From Lactobacillus sp. ESL0700 (GTDB lineage: Bacteria > Bacillota > Bacilli > Lactobacillales > Lactobacillaceae), in NCBI RefSeq assembly GCF_029392095.1, contig NZ_CP113930.1:1561001-1625000 (forward strand): DNA of 64,000 nt, written 5' to 3'. Below, one piece after another: positions 57,639 through 64,000 of the stretch (position 1 is its first letter; each line of letters opens with the position of its first letter). Position numbers and translations under genes: made by a program. The notes beneath the pieces were generated by a model. The model did no database searches, was not told the origin of the DNA, and saw only the letters and a program-made list of their open reading frames with translations.

Positions 57639-58910
57639 ATGAAATTAAACAAAAAAATCCTTTTTAGCTCTATTGCTGGTATTTTGACTTTAGGAGCTGG
57701 ATTCCCAGTATCACAGCGACTCAAATCCACACCCGTTGCTGCAGCAACAACATCCAACAATAGCACTCTAAAATTAATTCACGGTGCTTATGTCTATAAT
57801 AAAAAGGGTAAGCGGCTAACAAAATATCGTGGCAGTTGGTCTAACACTCACTTACACAAAGGTACAAGTGTTAAATATACCGGAGCGATCCAGCCTATCG
57901 AAAAAGACAGCAAGCAATACTATCTATTAAATGATGACAACTACAATCAATCATGGTTACCTTATAAAAAAATTAAGGGCAAATATTATTACAGCATTGG
58001 TCATGGTGGTTACATTAATGCAGCCAATGTAAATGAAATTAACGGTCAACCACTTTATGTAGCAAATGCTACTGTTACTGTTAAAATATCAGGATCTGCA
58101 GCAAAAAATTTCAGTATCGGAGCAGGAGATAATAAAATCAAAATCAAAAACGGTATGAAGTTAAAAGTAGATTATATCTTTTCTGATACTGCTGGTAATG
58201 GATTCTCTAATTTTTATCATGTTGCCAACACTGATAGCACTAGTATTGTGGCAAGGTTAGTCAAAGGACAGCCTCGACAAAGATTGGCAACCAAAACAAA
58301 AGGTACTTTTATTCAATTTACGCAAGCTACACCTGCCTATAGTATCAAAAGCATTTTAAACCCTGATCCTAACCAAAAAACTATAACTATAAACAAAGAC
58401 CTAGTTGATTACAAACAAGTAATAGTGTCCGTTTATATTTGGGATACTCAAGACAACAAAGCTGAATTATTCTATCGTTTAGCAAACGATAATAGTAACG
58501 ATACATTAAGCGTAGCCAACGCACTTGAAAACAATCTTTTCTATATCAAAGCTGCAAACGTTAAATATATTTCAGGCCCACAATTAACGCCAATCAATAC
58601 TCCTGAAGAAGCTAAAACTGACGCTAAAATTGCCACTGCTAGTGACAAACAAGGCTTACAAAAGTTGATCGATCAAGAAAAAGCAATTACAGCTAGTTCT
58701 AACTATAAAAATGAAGACTTCGTAAATACCTATAAAGTTCAATATGATAGAGCTTTAAAAATGGCCAAAGATGTCACTTCTTCAACAACAGCAAGCATTA
58801 CTGAGGTTGAAGAAGCTACTTGGCTGCTAAACAGAGCCCAAGATCAACTTAAAAACGCAGATAAAACATCAATTGACTTACATATTGATGCATATCCTGC
58901 TAATTATTGA
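57639..58910 (+). CDS. SLAP-domain surface protein, second copy
   Basis: A 423-residue secreted protein: signal peptide (1-~36), a first SLAP-like repeat (HGAYVYNKKGKRLTKYRG...KYYYSIGHGGYINAANV), a middle part without clear repeats, a SLAP-like block with VYIWDTQDNKAELFYRL, and a FIVAR-like helical end. From the motif PQLTPINTPEEAK onward it parallels the protein at 41219, but it lacks that protein's last ~50 residues. GGTG precedes the ATG at 57639. It is next to the helveticin-like gene and possibly exported with it. Confidence 0.8.
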   Translation: MKLNKKILFSSIAGILTLGAGFPVSQRLKSTPVAAATTSNNSTLKLIHGAYVYNKKGKRLTKYRGSWSNTHLHKGTSVKYTGAIQPIEKDSKQYYLLNDDNYNQSWLPYKKIKGKYYYSIGHGGYINAANVNEINGQPLYVANATVTVKISGSAAKNFSIGAGDNKIKIKNGMKLKVDYIFSDTAGNGFSNFYHVANTDSTSIVARLVKGQPRQRLATKTKGTFIQFTQATPAYSIKSILNPDPNQKTITINKDLVDYKQVIVSVYIWDTQDNKAELFYRLANDNSNDTLSVANALENNLFYIKAANVKYISGPQLTPINTPEEAKTDAKIATASDKQGLQKLIDQEKAITASSNYKNEDFVNTYKVQYDRALKMAKDVTSSTTASITEVEEATWLLNRAQDQLKNADKTSIDLHIDAYPANY

Positions 58911-58932
58911 TATAGTATTATTTCAAAAATAT

Positions 58933-58974
58933 ATAAAGGAACGCTAATATCGAAAATTAACGTTCCTTTTTTAG
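58933..58974 (+). terminator. Terminator after the second SLAP gene
   Basis: AAAGGAACG-TAAT pairs with ATTA-CGTTCCTTT, followed by T. Confidence 0.85.
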
Positions 58975-59029
58975 TCTAAATAATTCTAATGACATTTAAT
59001 TTTCTACAGATATATTTAGAGGAAATAAA

Positions 59030-60019
59030 ATGGACACAATTACAAATTCAAAAATTTCTTTAGCTGCTAATTTAACAACTGGAGGAAGCAAAGGCGTTTA
59101 TCAAAACGTCGTTCAAAAAGGGAATATTACTAATAGCTATGTTTACGCTATGCAATTACATAATAAAAATGGTGTTGAACTTAATTCTGTGCTTAGAGCT
59201 GCAAGAAATTCTTCAGCTACAAAACCAATTAACTATGGTCCATCTTTGTTAAACATGAAAGGTTTAGCTGGAGGTCACAGTCAAACTTGGGAATTTGCAG
59301 GTAGACAAGGTACAGGAGAATGGTTTATTGGTACTAAAGGCAAACTCACAGATACTCTTAATCATGATGGAATTAATTGGGCCACCCAAATTGCCAGAGT
59401 AAAAGTACCATCGGTTGCAACAACATATACTACCAACACTGAACTACCACGATTATCTAATCTTGCCAATGCCGGCAACTACAGTATTAATTTGAAACGT
59501 TCAGAAGCTGCAGTTTCACCAGATTATACTTATTTTTTAGTTGCTACTACTGATCTTTATAATAACGGATACTTTTCATTGTATTACCTTGATGATATCA
59601 ATACGGCCTTAGATCATAATGGAAAAAAGAACGTTGATATTAAAACATTACCTTGTATTTCAAGCTTTGAAGTACAAGGTTTGGCTAAAAATATCGTAGG
59701 TTCAATTCAAGGCTATGATATTGACGAAAATAAAAACATTTATATTTCTAGTGAATTACATCCGGACAAAGGTGGAAATTCAAAAACACGTCATATTTAT
59801 AAAATTCCATGGGGAAAAACTGAAAAACAACTGGATGAATGGAAAGACCTTAACTTGAATGGAAATTCCGAAATCGAATACAAAGGTTACGCAACTGAAT
59901 TCGAAAGTATACAAGTTATTGGAGAAAATCATGTTTATTTAACAGTGGCATACCATGGATATAATAAAGAAGGCTCATGGAAAACGTTAAATAATCTAAT
60001 TTACGAAATTCAATGGTAA
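59030..60019 (+). CDS. Helveticin J family class III bacteriocin
   Basis: A 329-residue protein matching helveticin J through its length: YQNVVQKGNITNSYVYAMQL, AGGHSQTWEFAGRQGTGEWFIGTK, SEAAVSPDYTYFLVAT, SIQGYDIDENKNIYISSE and FESIQVIGENHVYLTVAYH. Helveticins are large heat-labile bacteriocins of Lactobacillus. No signal peptide is visible, as for helveticin J itself. AGAGGAAATAAA precedes the ATG. No immunity or exporter gene is adjacent. It may alternatively act as a surface lectin-like or lytic factor. Confidence 0.88.
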   Translation: MDTITNSKISLAANLTTGGSKGVYQNVVQKGNITNSYVYAMQLHNKNGVELNSVLRAARNSSATKPINYGPSLLNMKGLAGGHSQTWEFAGRQGTGEWFIGTKGKLTDTLNHDGINWATQIARVKVPSVATTYTTNTELPRLSNLANAGNYSINLKRSEAAVSPDYTYFLVATTDLYNNGYFSLYYLDDINTALDHNGKKNVDIKTLPCISSFEVQGLAKNIVGSIQGYDIDENKNIYISSELHPDKGGNSKTRHIYKIPWGKTEKQLDEWKDLNLNGNSEIEYKGYATEFESIQVIGENHVYLTVAYHGYNKEGSWKTLNNLIYEIQW

Positions 60020-60083
60020 ATATAAAAAGAGCAATAGCTGCCCACTAAAAATAGTTTGTGAATTGCAAACCGTATAGCATTCA

Positions 60084-60114
60084 AAAAGGCCCAATTTAAC
60101 GGGCTTTTTATTTT
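60084..60114 (+). terminator. Terminator after the helveticin-like gene
   Basis: AAAAAG-CCC pairs with GGGCTTTTT, followed by ATTTTTT. Confidence 0.8.
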
Positions 60115-60206
60115 TTAACTTTTTTCAATTTCACAATTAGACCAATTTTATTTTTTAGACAAAAACAGCCTAGGAAAACCCGAGCTGTCTTTGCTGTTTT
60201 ACTTGA

Positions 60207-60284
60207 GCAACTTATCACGAATGACAATAATGTCACTTAATATCTGCTCCGTCTTTGTTAAGACAAGGTAAAACATGATGAATG
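60207..60284 (-). CDS. Possible 25-residue peptide ORF
   Basis: On the minus strand ATG TTT TAC opens a frame MFYLVLTKTEQILSDIIVIR... of 25 codons ending in TAA, followed by a hairpin with T run (60157-60200). The ribosome site is poor: GAAGGTG lies 28 bases upstream. It precedes the toxin array and shares an upstream segment (CGTxTAGGA-ATGC-AACATTCATC) with 60413-60440. It may be a further small toxin or only a leader. Confidence 0.25.
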
Positions 60285-60406
60285 TTAGCATATCCTACAC
60301 GATAATCACCTTCTTTACGAGAAGCTGACTGGACTTCTCAGGATGCGCGCAAGGCGTGCGGTATTATTTCACCAAAAATTATTTTCGTGGTACACTTACT
60401 CTAGAT

Positions 60407-60500
60407 GAATGTTGCATCGTCCTATACGAAGCAATACGTACATGCAAGTTTGACCACTTGCAAGCCAGCTGAGCGATCCCTATGGATCGCTTTTTTGCTT
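60407..60500 (+). ncRNA. Candidate small RNA facing the decayed toxin copy
   Basis: TTCACC-N17-TACACT predicts a start near 60407, and AGCGATCC/GGATCGCT with six T ends it near 60497. Its 3' flank (TTTTGCTT..CAAAATTAATTGAGC) matches the antitoxin ends of copies B and C, so it occupies the antitoxin place of the decayed toxin copy A but has a different body. Confidence 0.45.
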
Positions 60501-60508
60501 GTCCAAAA

Positions 60509-60600
60509 TTAATTGAGCAAACTTATTAACAATTCAATTACCAGTAGTAATAGATTTTATTATCACTACCATTAGTAGCTGGTACTACTTTACTGCAAAT
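60509..60600 (-). pseudogene. Decayed copy A of the 51-residue small toxin
   Basis: The sequence aligns with the 3' half of copies B and C (…TACCAGCTACTAATGGTAGTG…), but it has TAG at a Lys/Gln codon and an extra A that shifts the frame before the stop. No start region is present. Confidence 0.65.
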
Positions 60601-60654
60601 AATTTAAATACTTATCTTCTTTATAATTTTCCATTTTCATGTTAAACTATTTTT

Positions 60655-60782
60655 GTAATAAAAAGAGAGCTATGCTCCAACACAGCTCTCTTGACGTAGT
60701 ACCACTAAAAGTGGTTTACTACCTTGAAGAAACAGTTTACAAACCGTCTTTTCCTAGATAGAGCAAGACGGTATTTGTTTGC
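60655..60782 (+). ncRNA. Antitoxin RNA of small-toxin copy B
   Basis: Extended -10 TGTTAAACT (60643-60648). Hairpins: GAGAGCT/AGCTCTC at the 5' end, GTAGT-CCAC/GTGG-ACTAC in the middle, and a terminator ACCGTCTT/AAGACGGT then ATTTGTTT. It converges on, and overlaps, the 3' UTR of toxin B. GACGTAG (60693-60699) and GGTTTACTACC (60713-60723) repeat the toxin mRNA 5' end. Ends are predicted. Confidence 0.55.
60658..60694 (-). terminator. Terminator of small-toxin mRNA B
   Basis: On the minus strand AAGAGAGCT pairs with AGCTCTCTT, followed by TTTTTATT. Confidence 0.75.
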
Positions 60783-60788
60783 TCAAAA

Positions 60789-60944
60789 TTAATTGAGCAA
60801 ACTTCTTAGCAGTTCAACTACTAGTGGCAAGAGATTTATTATCACTACCGCCAGCAGTTGGTACTGCTTCATTTCAGCTAACTTAAATGCTAATCCCACT
60901 AAACTGATAGCAAGAAGTAGCATTAGTGCTAAAATGATTTCCAA
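60789..60944 (-). CDS. Small two-helix hydrophobic protein, copy B (putative type I toxin)
   Basis: 51 residues from a TTG start at 60944 with AAAGGAGG upstream. MEIILALMLLLAISLVGLAF forms the first helix, KLAEMKQYQ a polar turn, and LLAVVIINLLPLVVELL a second helix. The TTG follows directly on the stop codon of a 19-codon leader ORF (TAGTTG). A convergent RNA overlaps the 3' UTR. This is the architecture of a type I toxin, but I do not recognise the family. Confidence 0.65.
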   Translation of the reverse strand: MEIILALMLLLAISLVGLAFKLAEMKQYQLLAVVIINLLPLVVELLRSLLN

Positions 60945-61004
60945 CTACCTGCCCTCCTTTCTTTTAATCGATTGGAGTATGAATCCACTCATGCTCATAG
61001 GCAT
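60945..61004 (-). CDS. Leader ORF of small toxin B, 19 residues
   Basis: MPMSMSGFILQSIKRKEGR, with AAAGGA before the ATG. Its last codons span the toxin ribosome site and its TAG abuts the toxin TTG, so toxin translation is likely coupled to it. It is conserved in copy C with two changes. Confidence 0.55.
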   Translation of the reverse strand: MPMSMSGFILQSIKRKEGR

Positions 61005-61059
61005 CAGTCCTTTCACTCACAGGTAGTAAACCGTCTTTTAACTTTTCTACGTCTTAATG

Positions 61060-61065
61060 ATTATA
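61060..61065 (-). promoter_or_regulatory. Extended -10 promoter of small-toxin mRNA B
   Basis: TGTTATAAT on the minus strand; the predicted start is near 61053, about 50 bases before the leader ATG. Confidence 0.5.
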
Positions 61066-61122
61066 ACAAACTGGTTTATCGCTTGTCTTTATAATTTTCT
61101 ATTTTCGTGTTAAACTATTTTT

Positions 61123-61250
61123 GTAATAAAAAAGGAGCTGTGCGCCAACACAACTCCTTGACGTAGTTCCACTAAAAGTGGTTTACTACCTGAGAAAAAT
61201 ATGTTTTACATACCGTCTTTTTCCTAGATAGAGCAAGACGGTATTTGTTT
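61123..61250 (+). ncRNA. Antitoxin RNA of small-toxin copy C
   Basis: Same design as the copy B RNA: TGTTAAACT (61111-61116), a 5' hairpin with compensating base changes (GGAGCTG/CAACTCC type in place of GAGAGCT/AGCTCTC), the GTGGTTTACTACC box, and the terminator ACCGTCTT/AAGACGGT. Confidence 0.55.
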
Positions 61251-61258
61251 GCCCAAAA

Positions 61259-61414
61259 TTATTTGAGCAAACTTCTTAGCAGTTCAACTACTAGTGGCAA
61301 GAGATTTATTATCACTACCGCCAGCAGCTGGTACTGCTTCATTTCAGCTAACTTAAATGCTAATCCTACTAAACTAATAGCAAAAATTACCACTAAGGCT
61401 AAAATGATTTCCAA
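61259..61414 (-). CDS. Small two-helix hydrophobic protein, copy C (putative type I toxin)
   Basis: 51 residues from TTG at 61414. It is identical to copy B from residue 12 to 50 and differs only in the first helix (MEIILALVVIFAISLVGLAF) and the last residue (Lys for Asn). AAAGGAGG precedes it, and the leader stop abuts the start as in copy B. Strong conservation of the C-terminal 40 residues points to selection or recent duplication. Confidence 0.65.
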   Translation of the reverse strand: MEIILALVVIFAISLVGLAFKLAEMKQYQLLAVVIINLLPLVVELLRSLLK

Positions 61415-61474
61415 CTACCTGTCCTCCTTTCTTACAATAGATTGGAGTATGAATCCACTCATGCTCATAGGCAT
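61415..61474 (-). CDS. Leader ORF of small toxin C, 19 residues
   Basis: MPMSMSGFILQSIVRKEDR, ATG at 61474 with AAAGGA. The stop TAG at 61415-61417 abuts the toxin TTG. Confidence 0.55.
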   Translation of the reverse strand: MPMSMSGFILQSIVRKEDR

Positions 61475-61528
61475 CAGTCCTTTCATGCACAGGTAGTAAA
61501 CCGTCTTTTAACTTTCTACGTCTTAAAT

Positions 61529-61534
61529 ATTATA
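61529..61534 (-). promoter_or_regulatory. Extended -10 promoter of small-toxin mRNA C
   Basis: TGCTATAAT on the minus strand; predicted start near 61522. Confidence 0.5.
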
Positions 61535-61640
61535 GCAAACAAGCTAATATTATCGTACATTATTTATGGAAAAATAAATCTCTATCTATCAAAATTTAGC
61601 TTGGCATTATTAGCAAAACATGATAAACTATTTTAGTAAC

Positions 61641-61711
61641 GCGGGTATAGTTTAATGGTAAAACGTTAGCTTCCCAAGCTGAAGATGCGGGTTCGATTCA
61701 CGCTATCCGCT
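61641..61711 (+). tRNA. tRNA-Gly, anticodon CCC
   Basis: A complete cloverleaf: acceptor GCGGGTA/TATCCGC (one G-T), D-arm GTTT/AAAC, anticodon stem TTAGC/GCTGA with loop TTCCCAA (anticodon CCC, reading GGG), and T-arm with TTCGATT loop and one G-A mismatch (GCGGG against CACGC). The discriminator is T; CCA is not encoded. The promoter is TTGGCA-N17-TAAACT directly upstream. It stands alone, followed by a terminator. Confidence 0.9.
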
Positions 61712-61715
61712 TAAC

Positions 61716-61751
61716 TAAAAAGGCAATGATTTTTCAATCATTGCCTTTTTT
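61716..61751. terminator. Terminator after tRNA-Gly
   Basis: AAAAAGGCAATGATT pairs with AATCATTGCCTTTTT around a short loop; also serves the CPBP gene. Confidence 0.92.
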
Positions 61752-61755
61752 ATTT

Positions 61756-62418
61756 TTATATCATTACCATCAAAATGATCCCGTTGACTACCGCTAAGTA
61801 AATCGGCATCCACAACGTCTGGGTATAGAGGTAGGACCACGCAAACAATGCGCCAAAGATTGCATTAATCACTAAGAGTGGCACCGTCGTTTGCCAATTC
61901 AGCGCACTGAACAAAATACCCGAGGCCGCAATTCCTAAAATTGCTGTTAGCATTGTATTACGCCTGAACGCATAATTGAATAAAAATCCAGTAATTAAAA
62001 ATTCCTGCAAAATCGGTAGCACAATTCCTAAAGCCACAACCAAAAACCAATACATTGCGACTGACTCATGGCGTAAATACATTGTTTGAAAGCCATACAG
62101 CTTAACCTTGCCATAGGCCTGCAACCAGGAAACAACGATGCGCAACGCCGTTACTACTAAGGTTAGGCCAATAATCATGCCAAAATTGCCAAGCCATGAT
62201 CCTGACAGACTGCGATCAAAGAAGCGTTGCTCACGATTGAAACGATAAATGAAAAACAGCAAAACCATTAGAGAAATTAATGCAAATAAAATTAAATCCC
62301 ATATACGAATTGGTGAATTTATAGTAACTAACTTAACCGTGCCAGCAGCCATTAAATAGCCGATGAAGTAAACAATATAGCGGAATAAGTTGCCCTCTCT
62401 TGATGCTGGTGTATTCAC
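61756..62418 (-). CDS. CPBP-like membrane protein with degenerate active site
   Basis: A 220-residue protein with about six membrane helices resembling CAAX-protease/bacteriocin-processing (CPBP/Abi) proteins. The usual EExxxR motif reads QEFLITGFLFNYAFRR, the second-motif His is Asn (FSALNW), and the third-motif region reads LAVVNG with no His. It is therefore probably not a protease. It may be an immunity or scaffold protein. It lies between tRNA-Gly and the polymerase pair. Confidence 0.7.
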   Translation of the reverse strand: MNTPASREGNLFRYIVYFIGYLMAAGTVKLVTINSPIRIWDLILFALISLMVLLFFIYRFNREQRFFDRSLSGSWLGNFGMIIGLTLVVTALRIVVSWLQAYGKVKLYGFQTMYLRHESVAMYWFLVVALGIVLPILQEFLITGFLFNYAFRRNTMLTAILGIAASGILFSALNWQTTVPLLVINAIFGALFAWSYLYTQTLWMPIYLAVVNGIILMVMI

Positions 62419-62491
62419 AAAAATTACCTCTATCCATTTGTGTACCCTACAAGTCCCATATTATAGCAAAAAAAGACAGTTTTATGAAATT

Positions 62492-62863
62492 TCAAATTAA
62501 ATTTTTCCATTTTAATTCTATATTATTAATGTCGGCTAAAGCAACACTTTGATTAGCAATAATAATTTTATCTTCATAATAGCCACTCACGAAGCCAACA
62601 ATATCCGCAGGCATACGATCATTTTCATCGACTATCTTGACTTGCACACGCACCAGCTGATGATTACTGTAAGCCTCTAGCAGCCTGCTACCTATTTCCT
62701 CTTGAGTCAGCGTTCTCTTACATGGGTGCCGAACGCTGCGTTTATCGCGGTCCTTATTTATCATCATTGTATGGTCACTTAGGAAAAAGCCGGTCCATTT
62801 TTTCATCCCGCGGTCCTGATAATTTTTGAAAAAATCCTGCACAATCTTATCAAAATCACTCAT
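62492..62863 (-). CDS. YolD-like small partner of the Y-family polymerase
   Basis: A 123-residue protein with the core MKKWTGFFLSDHTMMIN, a pattern seen in YolD-like proteins next to UvrX/UmuC-type polymerases. The start at 62863 overlaps the stop of the polymerase gene (ATGAGTGA), so translation is coupled. Its biochemical role is unknown; a SOS-related accessory function is inferred from context. Confidence 0.72.
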   Translation of the reverse strand: MSDFDKIVQDFFKNYQDRGMKKWTGFFLSDHTMMINKDRDKRSVRHPCKRTLTQEEIGSRLLEAYSNHQLVRVQVKIVDENDRMPADIVGFVSGYYEDKIIIANQSVALADINNIELKWKNLI

Positions 62864-64000
62864 AAGCATTCCCGCCGTTATGTCCGCCCACAAGGTTGCT
62901 CCGCTGAATTGCTGTTGCCCCTTTTAATAAGCTTGAGGCCTTAACTAAACTAGTAAAGCCATACTTTTGGCGAATTTTATCAACTGTCATGATAAAATTA
63001 CGCTTTTTAATCTGGCGCTCTGGCTGCATAAAGAAAGTCAGCTGCTGACTAGTATCAGGCACTAGCTGACTATAATTAACGCCCAAAGTTCGAACGGTCT
63101 CGCCATGCCAATTTTTACGAAAAAGTGCCACTAATTCTGCGACTAGCAAGTCGTTATCGTTAGTTGGGGTAATCTTCTGTTGAACACTAAAGCCTTTCCG
63201 CTGGCCCTCTTGCTCATACTGGTTGAAGCCAACTGCCAAATTGACACACCCCGCCTGCAACTGGTGCGCCCGAATCCGCGCTGCCACTTGTTCACCGATT
63301 TCACGCAGGACAATTTCAATCTCTTGTTGGTCCGTGTAATCCCGCATTAAAACCTGTGAATTGCCGTAGTGCTTCATTTTGGGGACAAATTTGTCGCTGA
63401 TAATACTACGGTCAACGCCCCAACTCATGGCAAATAGCTGCTCCCCAATCACGCCAAATTCTTTAGTCAAAATCGCGGGATCAGTGTGAGCCAAATCATA
63501 CATATTATTAATCTGCAACCGCCGCAATCGCTTCGCCGTTCGTTTGCCAATTCCCCAAACATCTTCAAGATTAGGAATTTGCCAAATTGTATCCGGCACA
63601 TCAATATAATGCCACGCCGCAATCATTGAGCGCCGGTGCTTAGCGGCAATATCCATCGCTAACTTTGCCAGCAAGGGATTTTCACCAATTCCGCAAGTTG
63701 TATACAGTCCCAAAGTTTGACGGATTTCTTGCTGAATTTTGCGGGCAACAAGGTACGGGTCATCACCAAATAAGTGCCATGATTTAGTCATGTCAATCAT
63801 GCTTTCGTCGATTGAATAAACGTGAATGTCCTCCTCTGCCGCGTACTTACGAAAAATCTGCAAGACCTGCATACTGCGCTTGATATAGAGGTTCATGTGC
63901 GGCTCGACTAGCATTAAATCTGGCGCCTGCTTTTTAGATGGCAAATCACGCGCACGCATCACATTAGTTAAACCGTATTTTTTCTTAGCCAACGGTGACG
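62856..64000 (-). CDS. Y-family DNA polymerase (UmuC/UvrX-like), 5' end beyond window
   Basis: A translesion polymerase. The visible 381 codons begin in SPLAKKKYGLTNVMRARDLP, part of the palm domain. HVYSIDESMIDMT carries the catalytic Asp-Glu pair; the first catalytic Asp lies upstream outside the window. The thumb helix-hairpin-helix is VWGIGKRTAKRLRRLQI, and the little-finger domain follows. The TTG at 63992 is an internal Leu codon, not the start, because the frame is open to 64000. It is coupled to the YolD-like gene downstream. Confidence 0.9.
   Translation of the reverse strand, partial: SPLAKKKYGLTNVMRARDLPSKKQAPDLMLVEPHMNLYIKRSMQVLQIFRKYAAEEDIHVYSIDESMIDMTKSWHLFGDDPYLVARKIQQEIRQTLGLYTTCGIGENPLLAKLAMDIAAKHRRSMIAAWHYIDVPDTIWQIPNLEDVWGIGKRTAKRLRRLQINNMYDLAHTDPAILTKEFGVIGEQLFAMSWGVDRSIISDKFVPKMKHYGNSQVLMRDYTDQQEIEIVLREIGEQVAARIRAHQLQAGCVNLAVGFNQYEQEGQRKGFSVQQKITPTNDNDLLVAELVALFRKNWHGETVRTLGVNYSQLVPDTSQQLTFFMQPERQIKKRNFIMTVDKIRQKYGFTSLVKASSLLKGATAIQRSNLVGGHNGGNAYE

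Noticed and set aside
60793..61496. Two similar plus-strand frames of 77 and 83 codons
   Set aside because: They mirror the minus-strand small-toxin genes; similarity comes from the duplication. No ribosome site, and the composition is not protein-like.

Overview
The window looks like chromosome of a host-adapted Lactobacillus of the L. delbrueckii/acidophilus/helveticus group. Supporting evidence is the AT-rich DNA with Gram-positive ribosome sites, SLAP-domain surface proteins, a helveticin-J-type bacteriocin, a PepD-type C69 dipeptidase, and the gene order metG-tatD-rnmV-rsmA-veg-purR-glmU plus prs. Most genes lie on the minus strand. No insertion sequence, CRISPR array or prophage was seen.

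Layout. 1-2.2 kb: divergent sucrose genes (GH32 hydrolase cut by the window edge; PTS EIIBC). 2.2-7.1 kb: alr, acpS, cshA, murF and rpmE2. 7.2-10.4 kb: polar amino-acid ABC transporter with a leader peptide and tandem terminators. 10.5-12.8 kb: ribose genes rbsK-rbsD-rbsU behind a cre-like site. 12.9-19.7 kb: APC permease, LysR/PAS divergent pair, PadR-DUF1700-DUF4097 envelope module, MerR-alcohol dehydrogenase pair. 19.7-23.6 kb: guaA, and xpt-pbuX under a guanine riboswitch. 23.6-26.2 kb: accessory patch with a decayed ABC gene, an Rgg-like regulator and a type I toxin-antitoxin array. 26.3-35.1 kb: pepD, murA, pyrG, rpoE, an HD phosphohydrolase, a YbaK-like deacylase and prs. 35.3-41.1 kb: MurNAc recycling (murQ, murP-like PTS, murR, mupG). 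41.2-49.9 kb: SLAP protein, then glmU to metG. 50-56.8 kb: ABC exporter, Mg2+ P-type ATPase behind an M-box, TPM-like protein, comEB, trpS. 56.9-61.7 kb: broken SRAP gene, second SLAP protein, helveticin-like gene, a second small-toxin array, tRNA-Gly. 61.8-64 kb: CPBP-like membrane protein and a Y-family polymerase with its small partner.

The most unusual content is two unrelated arrays of small hydrophobic toxin genes, each with a convergent RNA. At 25.1-26.2 kb one intact holin-like toxin is followed by three 245-bp tandem units that keep the antitoxin RNA gene but only the last ~20 codons of the toxin. At 60.4-61.5 kb two near-identical 51-residue two-helix proteins start on TTG directly after the stop codon of a conserved 19-codon leader ORF, and a third copy is decayed. 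In both systems the 5' end of the toxin mRNA repeats a sequence carried by the antitoxin. The mRNA 5' end can therefore pair with its own 3' UTR, an arrangement known from hok/Sok and AapA/IsoA. In the second system the same 5' box is also complementary to the toxin start site.

All functional calls are from reading protein and RNA motifs; no database search was run. Promoter, operator and RNA-end positions are predictions from the sequence.
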